This document shows, in pieces, positions 51,987-60,502 of a stretch of 64,000 nucleotides of DNA. The stretch is from assembly GCA_038106445.1 (NCBI GenBank), contig JAYODU010000003.1:62001-126000 (forward strand), given 5' to 3'. A program made the translations under genes and the position numbers. Numbering within the stretch: the first letter of the stretch is position 1; every line of letters begins with the position of its first letter. The stretch comes from Pseudemcibacter sp038106445 (GTDB lineage: Bacteria > Pseudomonadota > Alphaproteobacteria > Sphingomonadales > Emcibacteraceae). The notes below the pieces were generated by a model that was not told the DNA's origin, made no database searches, and saw nothing but the letters and a program-made list of their open reading frames with translations.

Positions 51987-52087
51987 CTTTTATCGCGCAA
52001 TTTTTTTTAAATCTTACAATAATCCATGATAGGATAGGAAAGATTCGCATTTTATAGGTAAATTGGCGCGAAAGGAAATATGGCTAA

Positions 52088-52792
52088 ATGTCTTCAGTAA
52101 TAACCCTTGTTGATGATGATCAGAATATTCTGGCTTCCGTGAGTATGGCCCTTGAAAGTGAAGGGTTTAAAGTACGTACATTTACTGATGGCGCCAGTGC
52201 GCTTGAAGGTATTACCAAAGATCCAGGTGATCTTGCTGTACTGGATATCAAGATGCCACGCATGGACGGGATGGAACTACTTCGCCGCTTGCGCGAAAAG
52301 CAATCATTACCGGTTATTTTTCTAACCTCAAAGGATGATGAGATTGATGAAATGCTCGGTCTTAAAATGGGTGCGGACGACTATATTAAAAAACCATTTT
52401 CACAGCGGCTATTAATTGAACGGATTAAAACGATCCTTCGGCGGATGGATGCGATCAAGAAGGCAAAAACGGAAGACGAAGACCATAGCGGTGTCATCAT
52501 TCGTGGCAGGCTTAAACTTGACCCGGTTCGACATATTTGTGACTGGGATGGCAAGGATGTAAAGCTTACAGTTACTGAATTTCTTATCCTGCAGGCATTA
52601 GTACAACATCCCGGTCACGTGAAAAGCAGGGATCAGTTGATGGATGTTGCCTATAACGATGATATATATGTGGATGACCGAACCATTGACAGCCACATCA
52701 AGCGTCTAAGGAAAAAATTCCGGAAAGTTGATGAAAAGTTTGACGGGATAGAGACACTATATGGTGTCGGCTACAGGTATAGTGAAAGCTAA
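52088..52792 (+). CDS. chvI: Response regulator ChvI (OmpR family)
   Basis: 234 residues. Receiver domain with acidic pair LVDDDQNI at the start, phospho-acceptor Asp in LAVLDIKMPRMDGMELLRRL (about residue 54), and the Lys in DDYIKKPFSQ. The OmpR-type winged helix follows (LTVTEFLILQALVQHPGHVK, then DDRTIDSHIKRLRKKF). ChvI with ChvG controls envelope, acid-response and exopolysaccharide genes in alphaproteobacteria. It overlaps chvG by about 32 bases and is divergent from pckA, the order seen in Agrobacterium and Sinorhizobium. Confidence 0.96.
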   Translation: MSSVITLVDDDQNILASVSMALESEGFKVRTFTDGASALEGITKDPGDLAVLDIKMPRMDGMELLRRLREKQSLPVIFLTSKDDEIDEMLGLKMGADDYIKKPFSQRLLIERIKTILRRMDAIKKAKTEDEDHSGVIIRGRLKLDPVRHICDWDGKDVKLTVTEFLILQALVQHPGHVKSRDQLMDVAYNDDIYVDDRTIDSHIKRLRKKFRKVDEKFDGIETLYGVGYRYSES

Positions 52793-54422
52793 TAAATATA
52801 AACTGATACGGAAAAGACGTTTCATTTCCCCCCTGACCATCCGCATTATGGCGGTAAACCTTTTTGCGCTTATTTTTCTGGGTATTGGTGTCCTTTATGT
52901 AGATCAGGTGCAAAAAACACTGCTACAATCCCGTATTGATGAACTTGTGAAAGATGCCAATATTATGGCAGGTGCCCTTGGTGAGGCGGCAACGGAAACG
53001 GGCACGCCGGGTTCAACGCAAATCCTGCTTCCACAGGCACAGGCAATCCTAACGCGACTTGTCAGTGTTACGAATATAAGAACCCGTTATTTTGGTCTAA
53101 ATAATGAGCTGCTTATTGATAGCCGCGATCTTAATATTAATAATGTTATTGTCGAAAATACAATGCCACGGGAGCTTGGGATCAGGGATTTCTGGCAAAT
53201 TATCAATAGGGAAGTTTCTGAAATTATTGATATGATCCAGAAACGGGATCAGCTTGAAGAATATCGCGAGATTAAAAATGAAATGGCAACCGATTATCCG
53301 GAAGCTATGGATGCACTTGCCGGTGAGGTAAGTACACGGGTCAGGCGACTGACAGACGAGCGTAATATCATCACTGTCGCTGTTCCTGTACAGCGTTTTC
53401 GGCGGGTTCTTGGTGCTTTGATGCTTTCCGCGGATACTGGTGATATTTATTTAGCAGTACAAGATGTTCGGCTGACGATTATTCAATTTTTCTGCGCATC
53501 CCTGCTGATCACATTATTGATGTCATTATTTCTTGCCAAAACAATCGTGCGGCCGGTGCTGCGGCTTGCACGGTCAGCCGATACAGTGAGCCTTGGCGGA
53601 AGGTCCGATATACCGGACCTTTCATCGCGAAATGATGAGATCGGTGATCTGTCAAGATCATTTAAGGATATGACAGAAAGTCTTGAAAAACAGATTGACG
53701 CCGTGGCCAGTTTTGCAGCCGATGTGGCACATGAACTTAAAAATCCACTGACCAGCATGCGTAGTGCTATTGAAACAATGGAATATACGAAGGACGAAGA
53801 AAATAACCGAAAACTTCGTGCTATTATAAGTGATGATGTCAAAAGACTGGACCGGCTCATAACTGATATTTCAGACGTATCAAGGCTTGACGCGGAAATG
53901 ACCCATTCCCTGAAACAGAATGTCAATATGACAGCGCTTCTTGAAACTATGGTGGATATTTATATAACTACGCAAAAAGATACGCTCCCCCATCTTCATC
54001 TCGAGATAAAAAAGCGCCGTTTTAAATCATTAGACGGAAAGCCGGCCCCCTATTTTGTACGGGGGCTGGAAGGTCAGTTGGGTCAATTGATCAGAAATCT
54101 GGTGGATAACGCTATTTCTTTTTCAAGAAAAGAAGGCAACATCTGGATCAGAATGAAACGGGTCGGTAAAATGGTTGAAATCATTGTTGATGATGAAGGT
54201 ATTGGCATCCCAGAAGATAAACTGGAAAATATTTTTGATCGGTTCTATTCTGAACGGCCCAAAGGTGAGGCGTTCGGAAAGCATTCGGGTCTGGGTTTAA
54301 ATATATGTAAACAGGTTGTTGAAGCACATGGCGGAACAATAATTGCGGAAAACAGACGGGATGAGGATAAAAAAGTCTTAGGTGCAAGGTTCACAGTGTT
54401 ACTTCCAATGAGTGAGGATTAA
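52761..54422 (+). CDS. chvG: Sensor histidine kinase ChvG
   Basis: 553 residues. First membrane helix IRIMAVNLFALIFLGIGVLY, a periplasmic sensor of about 230 residues, second helix IIQFFCASLLITLLMSLFLA, a HAMP region, then HisKA with FAADVAHELKNPLTSMRSAI (phosphorylated His) and HATPase with VDNAISFSRKEG, VDDEGIGIPEDKLENIFDRF and HSGLGLNICKQVVEAHGG. It senses envelope or acid stress in relatives (via the periplasmic inhibitor ExoR, not visible here). The 32-base overlap with chvI may be shortened if a later start is used. Confidence 0.96.
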   Translation: MVSATGIVKANKYKLIRKRRFISPLTIRIMAVNLFALIFLGIGVLYVDQVQKTLLQSRIDELVKDANIMAGALGEAATETGTPGSTQILLPQAQAILTRLVSVTNIRTRYFGLNNELLIDSRDLNINNVIVENTMPRELGIRDFWQIINREVSEIIDMIQKRDQLEEYREIKNEMATDYPEAMDALAGEVSTRVRRLTDERNIITVAVPVQRFRRVLGALMLSADTGDIYLAVQDVRLTIIQFFCASLLITLLMSLFLAKTIVRPVLRLARSADTVSLGGRSDIPDLSSRNDEIGDLSRSFKDMTESLEKQIDAVASFAADVAHELKNPLTSMRSAIETMEYTKDEENNRKLRAIISDDVKRLDRLITDISDVSRLDAEMTHSLKQNVNMTALLETMVDIYITTQKDTLPHLHLEIKKRRFKSLDGKPAPYFVRGLEGQLGQLIRNLVDNAISFSRKEGNIWIRMKRVGKMVEIIVDDEGIGIPEDKLENIFDRFYSERPKGEAFGKHSGLGLNICKQVVEAHGGTIIAENRRDEDKKVLGARFTVLLPMSED

Positions 54423-54837
54423 TAATATAATTATGGCACTTAAACATGCATCATGTGTGGAATTTAACGGCAAGGGGATTTTGATTATTGGTGGATCCGG
54501 TAGTGGAAAATCGGACCTGGCCCTTAGGTTAATTGATGCTGGTGGTATTTTGATTAGTGATGATTATGTTGAGCTTGACGTAAATGGCAATAAGATTGTG
54601 GTTAAACCTGCGCCACATATAGAAGGAATGATTGAAGTACGGGGTATTGGAGTGGTTGAAGTGGATTTTAAAAAAAAGTGTTTGCTTCATTTAGTGTTGC
54701 AATTAAAGGATCGCACGCAGATCGAAAGATTGCGGGAAGCTGAATTTTTTGAATATGAAGGCGTAGAAGTTCCAATGTATAAGTTTGATCCATTTGCACT
54801 TTCGGCAATTCCTAAAATTAAACTGTTAGTAAAATGA
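54412..54837 (+). CDS. hprK: HPr kinase/phosphorylase, short alphaproteobacterial form
   Basis: About 141 residues (or 134 from an ATG at 54433), without the N-terminal domain of Firmicute HprK. Walker A is ILIIGGSGSGKSDLALRLID, followed by LISDDYVEL and the HPrK signature IEVRGIGVVEVDF. It phosphorylates a regulatory Ser on HPr, linking the PTS to ChvG/ChvI signalling and metabolism. The stop overlaps the rapZ start (ATGA). Neither possible start has a strong ribosome-binding site, suggesting coupling to chvG, which it overlaps by 11 bases. Confidence 0.93.
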   Translation: MRINNIIMALKHASCVEFNGKGILIIGGSGSGKSDLALRLIDAGGILISDDYVELDVNGNKIVVKPAPHIEGMIEVRGIGVVEVDFKKKCLLHLVLQLKDRTQIERLREAEFFEYEGVEVPMYKFDPFALSAIPKIKLLVK

Positions 54838-55730
54838 CAAAACAAAATTTCAATAAGAATAATAGCCTGAATGTCCTGTTAATCACCGGGATGTCGGGTG
54901 CCGGGAAATCGACGGCGCTTTCTATGCTTGAAGATCTTGATTATGAAGCGATTGATAACCTGCCGATTAATTTGCTTCCCAGTTTAATCGAACTTGCGAT
55001 GAAAAAGGATCCTGATCATATAAATCCGGCCCTTGCAATTGGTGTTGATGTAAGAACAAGAAATTTCAAACCTGAAAATATTCTGAATATTTTGAACCAG
55101 TTAAGGGCACATGAAGGGATTTCAGTTAAAATTCTGTATTTTGATAGTAGTAATGAAATACTGGCCAAACGTTTTTCGGAAACAAGGCGTAAACATCCGC
55201 TGGCAAAAGGAAAACCGGTTAGCGAAGGAATTAACCGTGAACGCGCAATGATTGATGTTATTAAAGCGCAAAGCGATTATATTTTTGATACTTCAGAATA
55301 TAATATCCATGATTTGAGGCGTACGTTGTCAGAACATTTCGAACGTAGTGATGAAAATACCATGGGTATTTCAATCACATCCTTTGCGTATCCCAAGGGT
55401 ATACCCCGTGATGCAGATCTGGTGTTTGATGTAAGGTTTCTAAAAAATCCCCACTATGACCCAAATCTCAGACCGCTAACAGGCATGGATGAAGATGTTG
55501 GAAATTATATCAGGAAAGACCCCATCTTTCAAAATAGCTGGGATAAGATATCGGCGCTTATTTTAACATTACTGCCTGAATATAAAAAGGAAGGTAAAGC
55601 TTACCTGACGATTGCATTTGGCTGTACCGGGGGAAGGCATAGGTCCGTATATTTTGTTGAAAACCTAGGAAAATTCCTCATGGAAAAAAAATACAAGGTA
55701 AATTTGCACCACCGTGAACTAAGCCGTTAA
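54834..55730 (+). CDS. rapZ: RapZ/YvcJ family nucleotide-binding protein
   Basis: 298 residues. P-loop near the N-terminus (LLITGMSGAGKSTALSMLED), DVRTRNFKPEN, ETRRKHPLAKGKPVSEGINR and C-terminal FGCTGGRHRSVYFVENLGKF. In enterobacteria RapZ delivers small RNAs GlmY/GlmZ to RNase E and senses glucosamine-6-phosphate; in alphaproteobacteria that RNA circuit is not established. Constant linkage to hprK and PTS genes suggests a role in nitrogen/amino-sugar control. It overlaps hprK by four bases. Confidence 0.95.
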   Translation: MTKQNFNKNNSLNVLLITGMSGAGKSTALSMLEDLDYEAIDNLPINLLPSLIELAMKKDPDHINPALAIGVDVRTRNFKPENILNILNQLRAHEGISVKILYFDSSNEILAKRFSETRRKHPLAKGKPVSEGINRERAMIDVIKAQSDYIFDTSEYNIHDLRRTLSEHFERSDENTMGISITSFAYPKGIPRDADLVFDVRFLKNPHYDPNLRPLTGMDEDVGNYIRKDPIFQNSWDKISALILTLLPEYKKEGKAYLTIAFGCTGGRHRSVYFVENLGKFLMEKKYKVNLHHRELSR

Positions 55731-55799
55731 AATGCAATTGTCCTTCTTTTAAAGACACATTATAGTGAAATCCTAAGTTTAATCAGAAGGGAAGGCAAT

Positions 55800-56210
55800 A
55801 TGATAGGTATGGTTGTTGTGACGCACGGTCGATTGGCGGAAGAATTTATAGCCGCGATGGAACATGTGGTTGGTCCTCAAACAGCACTTCAAGCGATATC
55901 AATTGGGCCTGATGATGATATGGAAAGACGAAGGCAGGACATTCTTGAAGCTGTTGATCAGGTGGACGAAGGGGATGGTGTGATATTATTAACCGACATG
56001 TTCGGTGGTACACCTTCTAATCTTGCTATATCAATTATGGAATCCATTAAAGTAGAAGTTATTGCGGGCATTAATCTGCCTATGCTTATAAAACTTGCCA
56101 GTGTGCGTGCGACTGAAACAACAATGGAAGACGCCGTGACAGCCGCGCAGGAATCAGGACGGAAATATATCAATATAGCGTCACATGTACTGTCCGGTGA
56201 AAACGTATGA
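55800..56210 (+). CDS. Mannose-type PTS EIIA component (ManX-like)
   Basis: 136 residues, an isolated EIIA domain of the mannose family. The start IGMVVVTHGRLAEEFIAAME has the phospho-accepting His at about residue 9-10, and LLTDMFGGTPSNLAISIMES is the second family motif. No EIIB, EIIC or EIID gene is present, so it probably acts as a regulatory phosphate acceptor in the incomplete alphaproteobacterial PTS (PTSNtr-related) rather than in sugar uptake. It overlaps ptsH by four bases (ATGA). Confidence 0.93.
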   Translation: MIGMVVVTHGRLAEEFIAAMEHVVGPQTALQAISIGPDDDMERRRQDILEAVDQVDEGDGVILLTDMFGGTPSNLAISIMESIKVEVIAGINLPMLIKLASVRATETTMEDAVTAAQESGRKYINIASHVLSGENV

Positions 56211-56494
56211 AATCACAAAATAACGGTGTTTGCCGCATTCTGACTATTCAGAATGAACGAGGCTTGCATGCAAGAGCATCGGCAAAGTTTGTCACCGTTG
56301 CGGGTGAATATGATGCATTAATAACCGTCTCAAAAGATGGTGTCGAAGTATGTGGAACCTCAATAATGGGTTTGATGATGCTGGCAGCAGCCATCGGAGA
56401 TCAGATATCCGTCAAGGCTGAAGGCGATCAGAGAAACGAAGCAGTTGATGCACTTGAAGCTTTGGTTTGCGATAAATTTGGCGAAGAATGCTAA
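56207..56494 (+). CDS. ptsH: HPr phosphocarrier protein (NPr-like)
   Basis: 95 residues. RGLHARASAKFVTVAG carries the phosphorylated His (LHARAS), and VCGTSIMGLMMLAAA contains the regulatory Ser (TSIMG) that HprK modifies. It passes phosphate from EI (not in the window) to the EIIA encoded immediately upstream. All the components of the regulatory loop except EI lie within 2.1 kb. Confidence 0.95.
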   Translation: MKSQNNGVCRILTIQNERGLHARASAKFVTVAGEYDALITVSKDGVEVCGTSIMGLMMLAAAIGDQISVKAEGDQRNEAVDALEALVCDKFGEEC

Positions 56495-56637
56495 TATTAT
56501 TTTCTAAGAATTTTAAGTAATTTTCAATGTATATAGATATATAAACATTTCTTTATGCTTGCTATTTTTATGGCGGAGCGCTATAGAAGCATGAATTTAT
56601 ATTTAATATTACAGAACAGATAAGGATCTTTTTTCTG

Positions 56638-57933
56638 ATGACAGAATTTATCGATTATAAAGTCGCCGATATTTCGCTTGCAGGATGGGGGCGAAGGGAA
56701 ATTAATATCGCTGAAACTGAAATGCCGGGTCTTATGGCACTTCGTGAAGAGTTTGGCAAAAGTCAGCCCTTAAAAGGTGCCCGAATAGCGGGCTGCCTAC
56801 ATATGACCATTCAGACAGCTGTGTTGATGGAAACACTGGTTGCATTGGGTGCAGAAGTTCGCTGGTCATCCTGTAATATTTTTTCGACACAGGATCACGC
56901 AGCTGCAGCAATGGCGGCGGCCAAAATACCGGTTTTTGCCTGGAAGGGACTTACGGAAGATGAGTTTAACTGGTGCATCAGGGAAACAATTATCGGCCCC
57001 GATGGCTGGAGGCCCAATGTTATTCTGGATGATGGCGGAGATCTGACAGCAATGATTTACGAGGATTTTCCCGAACTTCTTGAAGATATTCGTGGCATTT
57101 CCGAAGAAACAACGACTGGCGTTCTAAGACTTTATCAAATGGAAAAAGAAGGCCGTCTTACAGTTCCGGCGATCAATGTAAATGATAGCGTAACAAAATC
57201 AAAATTTGATAATCTGTATGGTTGCCGTGAAAGCCTTGTTGATGGTGTTAAACGCGCGACCGACGTAATGCTTGCAGGTAAAATTTGTGTGGTTGCAGGA
57301 TATGGTGATGTTGGCAAAGGGTCAGCCGCATCGTTACGTAGCCAGGGTGCGCGTGTTATGGTTACGGAAATTGATCCTATTTGTGCGCTTCAGGCAGCGA
57401 TGGAGGGCTACGAAGTAGTCACTATGGATGAGGCCGCTTCCAAGGGTGATATTTTTGTTACTTGCACAGGTAATTTTGATGTCATAACCATAGACCATAT
57501 GCGTCAAATGAAAGATCGCGCTATTGTTTGTAATATTGGTCATTTTGACTCAGAAATTCAAATAGCTGCACTTGAGAATTATAAGTGGGAAGAAGTAAAG
57601 CCACAGGTCGATGAAGTTATTTTCCCGGACGAAAAAAGACTTATTGTTCTTGCGAAGGGACGCCTTGTTAATCTGGGTTGTGCTACCGGCCATCCGAGCT
57701 TTGTGATGAGTGCGTCATTTACAAACCAGGTGCTGGCACAAATGGAGCTCTTCAATAACCATGGTAATTATAAGAACAAGGTTTATGTGTTACCAAAACA
57801 TCTGGATGAGAAAGTGGCATCACTTCATCTTGATAGACTTGGTGTAAAGCTTACCAAGCTTAATGATGATCAGGCAAAATATATTGGTGTTAAAACTGAA
57901 GGACCATTTAAACCGGATCATTACCGTTACTAA
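56638..57933 (+). CDS. ahcY: Adenosylhomocysteinase
   Basis: 431 residues. Splits S-adenosylhomocysteine into homocysteine and adenosine with tightly bound NAD. CLHMTIQTAVLMETL, NVNDSVTKSKFDNLYGCRES and the NAD loop VVAGYGDVGKGSAASLRSQG (about 221-240) are diagnostic, and the protein ends with the canonical KPDHYRY. Many alphaproteobacterial enzymes are about 465 residues because of an insertion of about 40 in the catalytic domain; this one lacks it and resembles the shorter class. The 144-base upstream gap is AT-rich with no clear riboswitch. A strong terminator follows. Confidence 0.97.
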   Translation: MTEFIDYKVADISLAGWGRREINIAETEMPGLMALREEFGKSQPLKGARIAGCLHMTIQTAVLMETLVALGAEVRWSSCNIFSTQDHAAAAMAAAKIPVFAWKGLTEDEFNWCIRETIIGPDGWRPNVILDDGGDLTAMIYEDFPELLEDIRGISEETTTGVLRLYQMEKEGRLTVPAINVNDSVTKSKFDNLYGCRESLVDGVKRATDVMLAGKICVVAGYGDVGKGSAASLRSQGARVMVTEIDPICALQAAMEGYEVVTMDEAASKGDIFVTCTGNFDVITIDHMRQMKDRAIVCNIGHFDSEIQIAALENYKWEEVKPQVDEVIFPDEKRLIVLAKGRLVNLGCATGHPSFVMSASFTNQVLAQMELFNNHGNYKNKVYVLPKHLDEKVASLHLDRLGVKLTKLNDDQAKYIGVKTEGPFKPDHYRY

Positions 57934-57956
57934 ATAAAAGATCGTAAAATCTTGTA

Positions 57957-57990
57957 AGCCCGTTCATGGTTAACAAAATATGAACGGGCT
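57957..57990 (+). terminator. Intrinsic terminator of ahcY
   Basis: AGCCCGTTCAT (57957-57967) and ATGAACGGGCT (57980-57990) form a perfect 11-base stem with a 12-base loop, followed by TTTCTTTTGT. A textbook rho-independent terminator 24 bases after the ahcY stop. Confidence 0.92.
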
Positions 57991-58006
57991 TTTCTTTTGT
58001 GTTTAA

Positions 58007-58294
58007 AGCCGCTATTTTATCAGCGTTAAGGATGACGGGATTGGTATTGATCATAGAGAGTTTGATGAAATATTTGAAAAATTCTATACAGGCTCAAATG
58101 TTCCAAAAGGTAAGGGAACGGGTCTTGGGCTATCCTTGTTAAAAATATTTATAGAAATTCATGGTGGAGAGGTCCTTGTGGATAGCACCCTTGGTATTGG
58201 TACTGAAATGACATGTAGGCTGCCTAAAAAACTCCCTATTTCTGAAGAAATATCACATCAGGATAATATAATCCGTGATGCTTTTGGTGAATGA
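58007..58294 (+). pseudogene. C-terminal remnant of a sensor histidine kinase
   Basis: An open frame from 58007 encodes about 95 residues that match only the end of a histidine kinase ATPase domain: SVKDDGIGIDHREFDEIFEK (G1), KGKGTGLGLSLLKIFIEIHG (G2) and a short tail to the TGA at 58292-58294. There is no start codon, N-box, phospho-His or sensor region; the sequence begins directly after the ahcY terminator. In many alphaproteobacteria a PAS-domain histidine kinase lies between ahcY and tsaE, so this appears to be that gene after deletion of its 5' part. The remaining DNA to tsaE carries nothing else. Confidence 0.75.
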
Positions 58295-58307
58295 GCGCGA
58301 TTGTTAT

Positions 58308-58784
58308 ATGGTATTTAAGGTATTTTATCTGGAGAATTTGTCCGATTGCCATATGCTTGCCGCTCGTTTGGCGCCCTTTTTGCAAACTGGTGACATCATA
58401 GCATTTATAGGAAATCTGGGAACGGGAAAAACTGAATTTTGCCGTTCAATAATTCATGCTCTGGGTTACAACGAAGATGTTCCCAGCCCCACTTTTAATT
58501 TGGTTCAAGTTTACGAGCCGGAAATGAATGATCAGGAAAAACCTGCGGTGTGGCATATGGATCTTTACCGTCTGGAAGATGAAAATGATGTGTTTGAGTT
58601 AGGGATAGAAGATGCCTTTGACAGTGGGATCACATTAATAGAATGGCCGGAAAAAATGGGAAAATTTTTGCCACCGGAACATTTAAAAATTCATCTGGAA
58701 TTAGGTGATAATGAAAATGCAAGGCTTGCCACTTTCAGCGGAAGCGAATATTGGCAGAAAAAATTAAGAGAGTTAGAAGTTTAA
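58308..58784 (+). CDS. tsaE: tRNA threonylcarbamoyladenosine biosynthesis protein TsaE
   Basis: 158 residues from the ATG at 58308. A GTG at 58275 would give 169 residues but overlaps the kinase remnant and lacks family support. Walker A is IAFIGNLGTGKTEFCRSIIH, followed by VPSPTFNLVQVY and WHMDLYRLED (Walker B region) and ITLIEWPEKMG. TsaE is the ATPase that works with TsaB and TsaD to make t6A37 in ANN-decoding tRNAs. Its stop overlaps the next start (TAATG). Confidence 0.95.
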   Translation: MVFKVFYLENLSDCHMLAARLAPFLQTGDIIAFIGNLGTGKTEFCRSIIHALGYNEDVPSPTFNLVQVYEPEMNDQEKPAVWHMDLYRLEDENDVFELGIEDAFDSGITLIEWPEKMGKFLPPEHLKIHLELGDNENARLATFSGSEYWQKKLRELEV

Positions 58785-60502
58785 TGTCGCGTAAAGAACA
58801 AATTGCTGAATTTTTGGAAAAATCCGGATGGGCGGGGGCTGATATAAAACCACTTGCCGGGGATGCGTCTTTCAGACGGTATGACCGTGTTATGCTTGAA
58901 GGAAAAAGAGCAGTTCTGATGGATGCACCACCCGAATTTGAAGATACGCGACCTTTTGTTGCAATTGCTGAATATCTGGTTGGTATCGGGCTCTCGGCAC
59001 CGCTAATCTATGCGAGTGATTTTGAACAAGGGTTCTTGTTATTAGAAGACTTGGGTGATGATCTGTTCAAAACCGCACTTGAAAAAGATATTAAGCGTGA
59101 ACAGGGGCTATATGATCAGGCGGTATTGGAACTTGTTAAGCTAAACAATATTCCATATAAGAAAATACTCGATTATTCAGGGGGCAATTATAAGGTTCCA
59201 ACTTATGATGTGCAAAGGCTGCTTTCTGAAATTGATTTGTTTACGGATTGGTATTATCCGGCCCTTATGGGTAAACGCATGCCTATTGATAAACGTGAAT
59301 TTTTCAGGGATTTATGGACATCTCTGCTTCGCAAGCTTGGTACACCTGATGAATGTCTGGTTCTTCGGGACTACCATGCTGAAAATTTACTTGAGCTTGA
59401 AAATGGTCAAATCGGAATGATTGATTTTCAGGATGCCGTTATCGGACATAGTGCCTATGATCTGGTATCTTTATTGCAGGACGCAAGAAGAGATGTGGAC
59501 CCACGCATCGAAGAACTCATGATTACAAAATATGCTAAAGCGTTAGGTCGTGACGAGCAGCAATTCCGGGAACAATATGCTATCCTTGGGGCGCAGCGGA
59601 ATATGAAAATCATAGGCATATTTGCGAGGCTTTCATTACGTGATGGTAAAAATAATTATATTGCCTACCTGCCGCGTATGTGGGGACTTTTGGAAAGATG
59701 CCTATTACATCCTGTTCTAAAGGACATTAAAGAATGGGTGGATCGTGAATTGCCAATAAAAAGGCATGATCCGCTTGAAGTTCAAGGGTTATATCCGGAT
59801 CATGCAATGATATTGGCGGCCGGGCTAGGGCTTCGTATGCGGCCTATGACAGATAATCTGCCGAAACCGCTAATCAAAATTAACAACAAGGAAATGCTTG
59901 CTCATACGCTTGATGGGATCGTAGCAGCAGGTATTAAAACGACAGTTATCAATATGCATTTTTGTGCTGACCAGATTATGGATTTTGTAAAAAACCGAAA
60001 AGACTGGCGCCCGGAAATTAAACTTTCTGATGAACGTGATAACCTGCTGGATAGCGGGGGTGGTATAAAAAATGCACTGCCGCTTCTGGGAAATAATCCT
60101 TTCTATATATTAAATAGTGATATGATCTGGACTGAGCGGGGATTTCCCGCTTTATCGCGACTAGCGACAAGCTGGGATAACAGCATGGATATATTAATGC
60201 TGCTTGTCAGGAAAGATAAGGCATATGGCCATGATGGTCCGGGGGATTTCCATATGGATGAAAACGGAAGGCTTATCTTCCGTGGCGATGACCCTGTGAG
60301 CGATTTTTATTATAGCGGTATGCTTATAATAAGGCCGGAATGTTTTGAAAATGTAGACGAAGATATATTTTCGCTTCGTAAATTATTCAGAAAAGCCGAG
60401 GGTGATGGTCGGCTTTTTGGTCTTGTGCATGAAGGTGAATGGTATCATGTAGGCATACCGGATGCGGTAAACGAAACGGAAAGACTTCTGAAGGGAGAAT
60501 AA
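58784..60502 (+). CDS. Fused AmgK sugar kinase / MurU nucleotidyltransferase (peptidoglycan recycling)
   Basis: 572 residues from the ATG at 58784, which overlaps the tsaE stop. Residues 1-330 are an aminoglycoside-phosphotransferase-fold kinase like AmgK (LLLEDLGDDLF; VLRDYHAENLLELENGQIGM with the catalytic Asp; IDFQDAVIGHSAYDLVSLLQ), and about 340-572 are a nucleotidyltransferase like MurU (AMILAAGLGLRMRPMTDNLP; GGGIKNALPLL; YILNSDMIW). Separately these convert N-acetylmuramate to its 1-phosphate and then to UDP-MurNAc, bypassing fosfomycin-sensitive MurA. They are usually adjacent genes; here one frame runs through both with a short linker. The addB start overlaps its stop. Confidence 0.88.
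   Translation: MSRKEQIAEFLEKSGWAGADIKPLAGDASFRRYDRVMLEGKRAVLMDAPPEFEDTRPFVAIAEYLVGIGLSAPLIYASDFEQGFLLLEDLGDDLFKTALEKDIKREQGLYDQAVLELVKLNNIPYKKILDYSGGNYKVPTYDVQRLLSEIDLFTDWYYPALMGKRMPIDKREFFRDLWTSLLRKLGTPDECLVLRDYHAENLLELENGQIGMIDFQDAVIGHSAYDLVSLLQDARRDVDPRIEELMITKYAKALGRDEQQFREQYAILGAQRNMKIIGIFARLSLRDGKNNYIAYLPRMWGLLERCLLHPVLKDIKEWVDRELPIKRHDPLEVQGLYPDHAMILAAGLGLRMRPMTDNLPKPLIKINNKEMLAHTLDGIVAAGIKTTVINMHFCADQIMDFVKNRKDWRPEIKLSDERDNLLDSGGGIKNALPLLGNNPFYILNSDMIWTERGFPALSRLATSWDNSMDILMLLVRKDKAYGHDGPGDFHMDENGRLIFRGDDPVSDFYYSGMLIIRPECFENVDEDIFSLRKLFRKAEGDGRLFGLVHEGEWYHVGIPDAVNETERLLKGE

Noticed and set aside
56495..56637. Possible S-adenosylhomocysteine riboswitch upstream of ahcY (GGCGGAGCGCTATAG)
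   Set aside because: Only a fragment recalls the motif core; the paired elements and conserved loop are not found, and the region is AT-rich.
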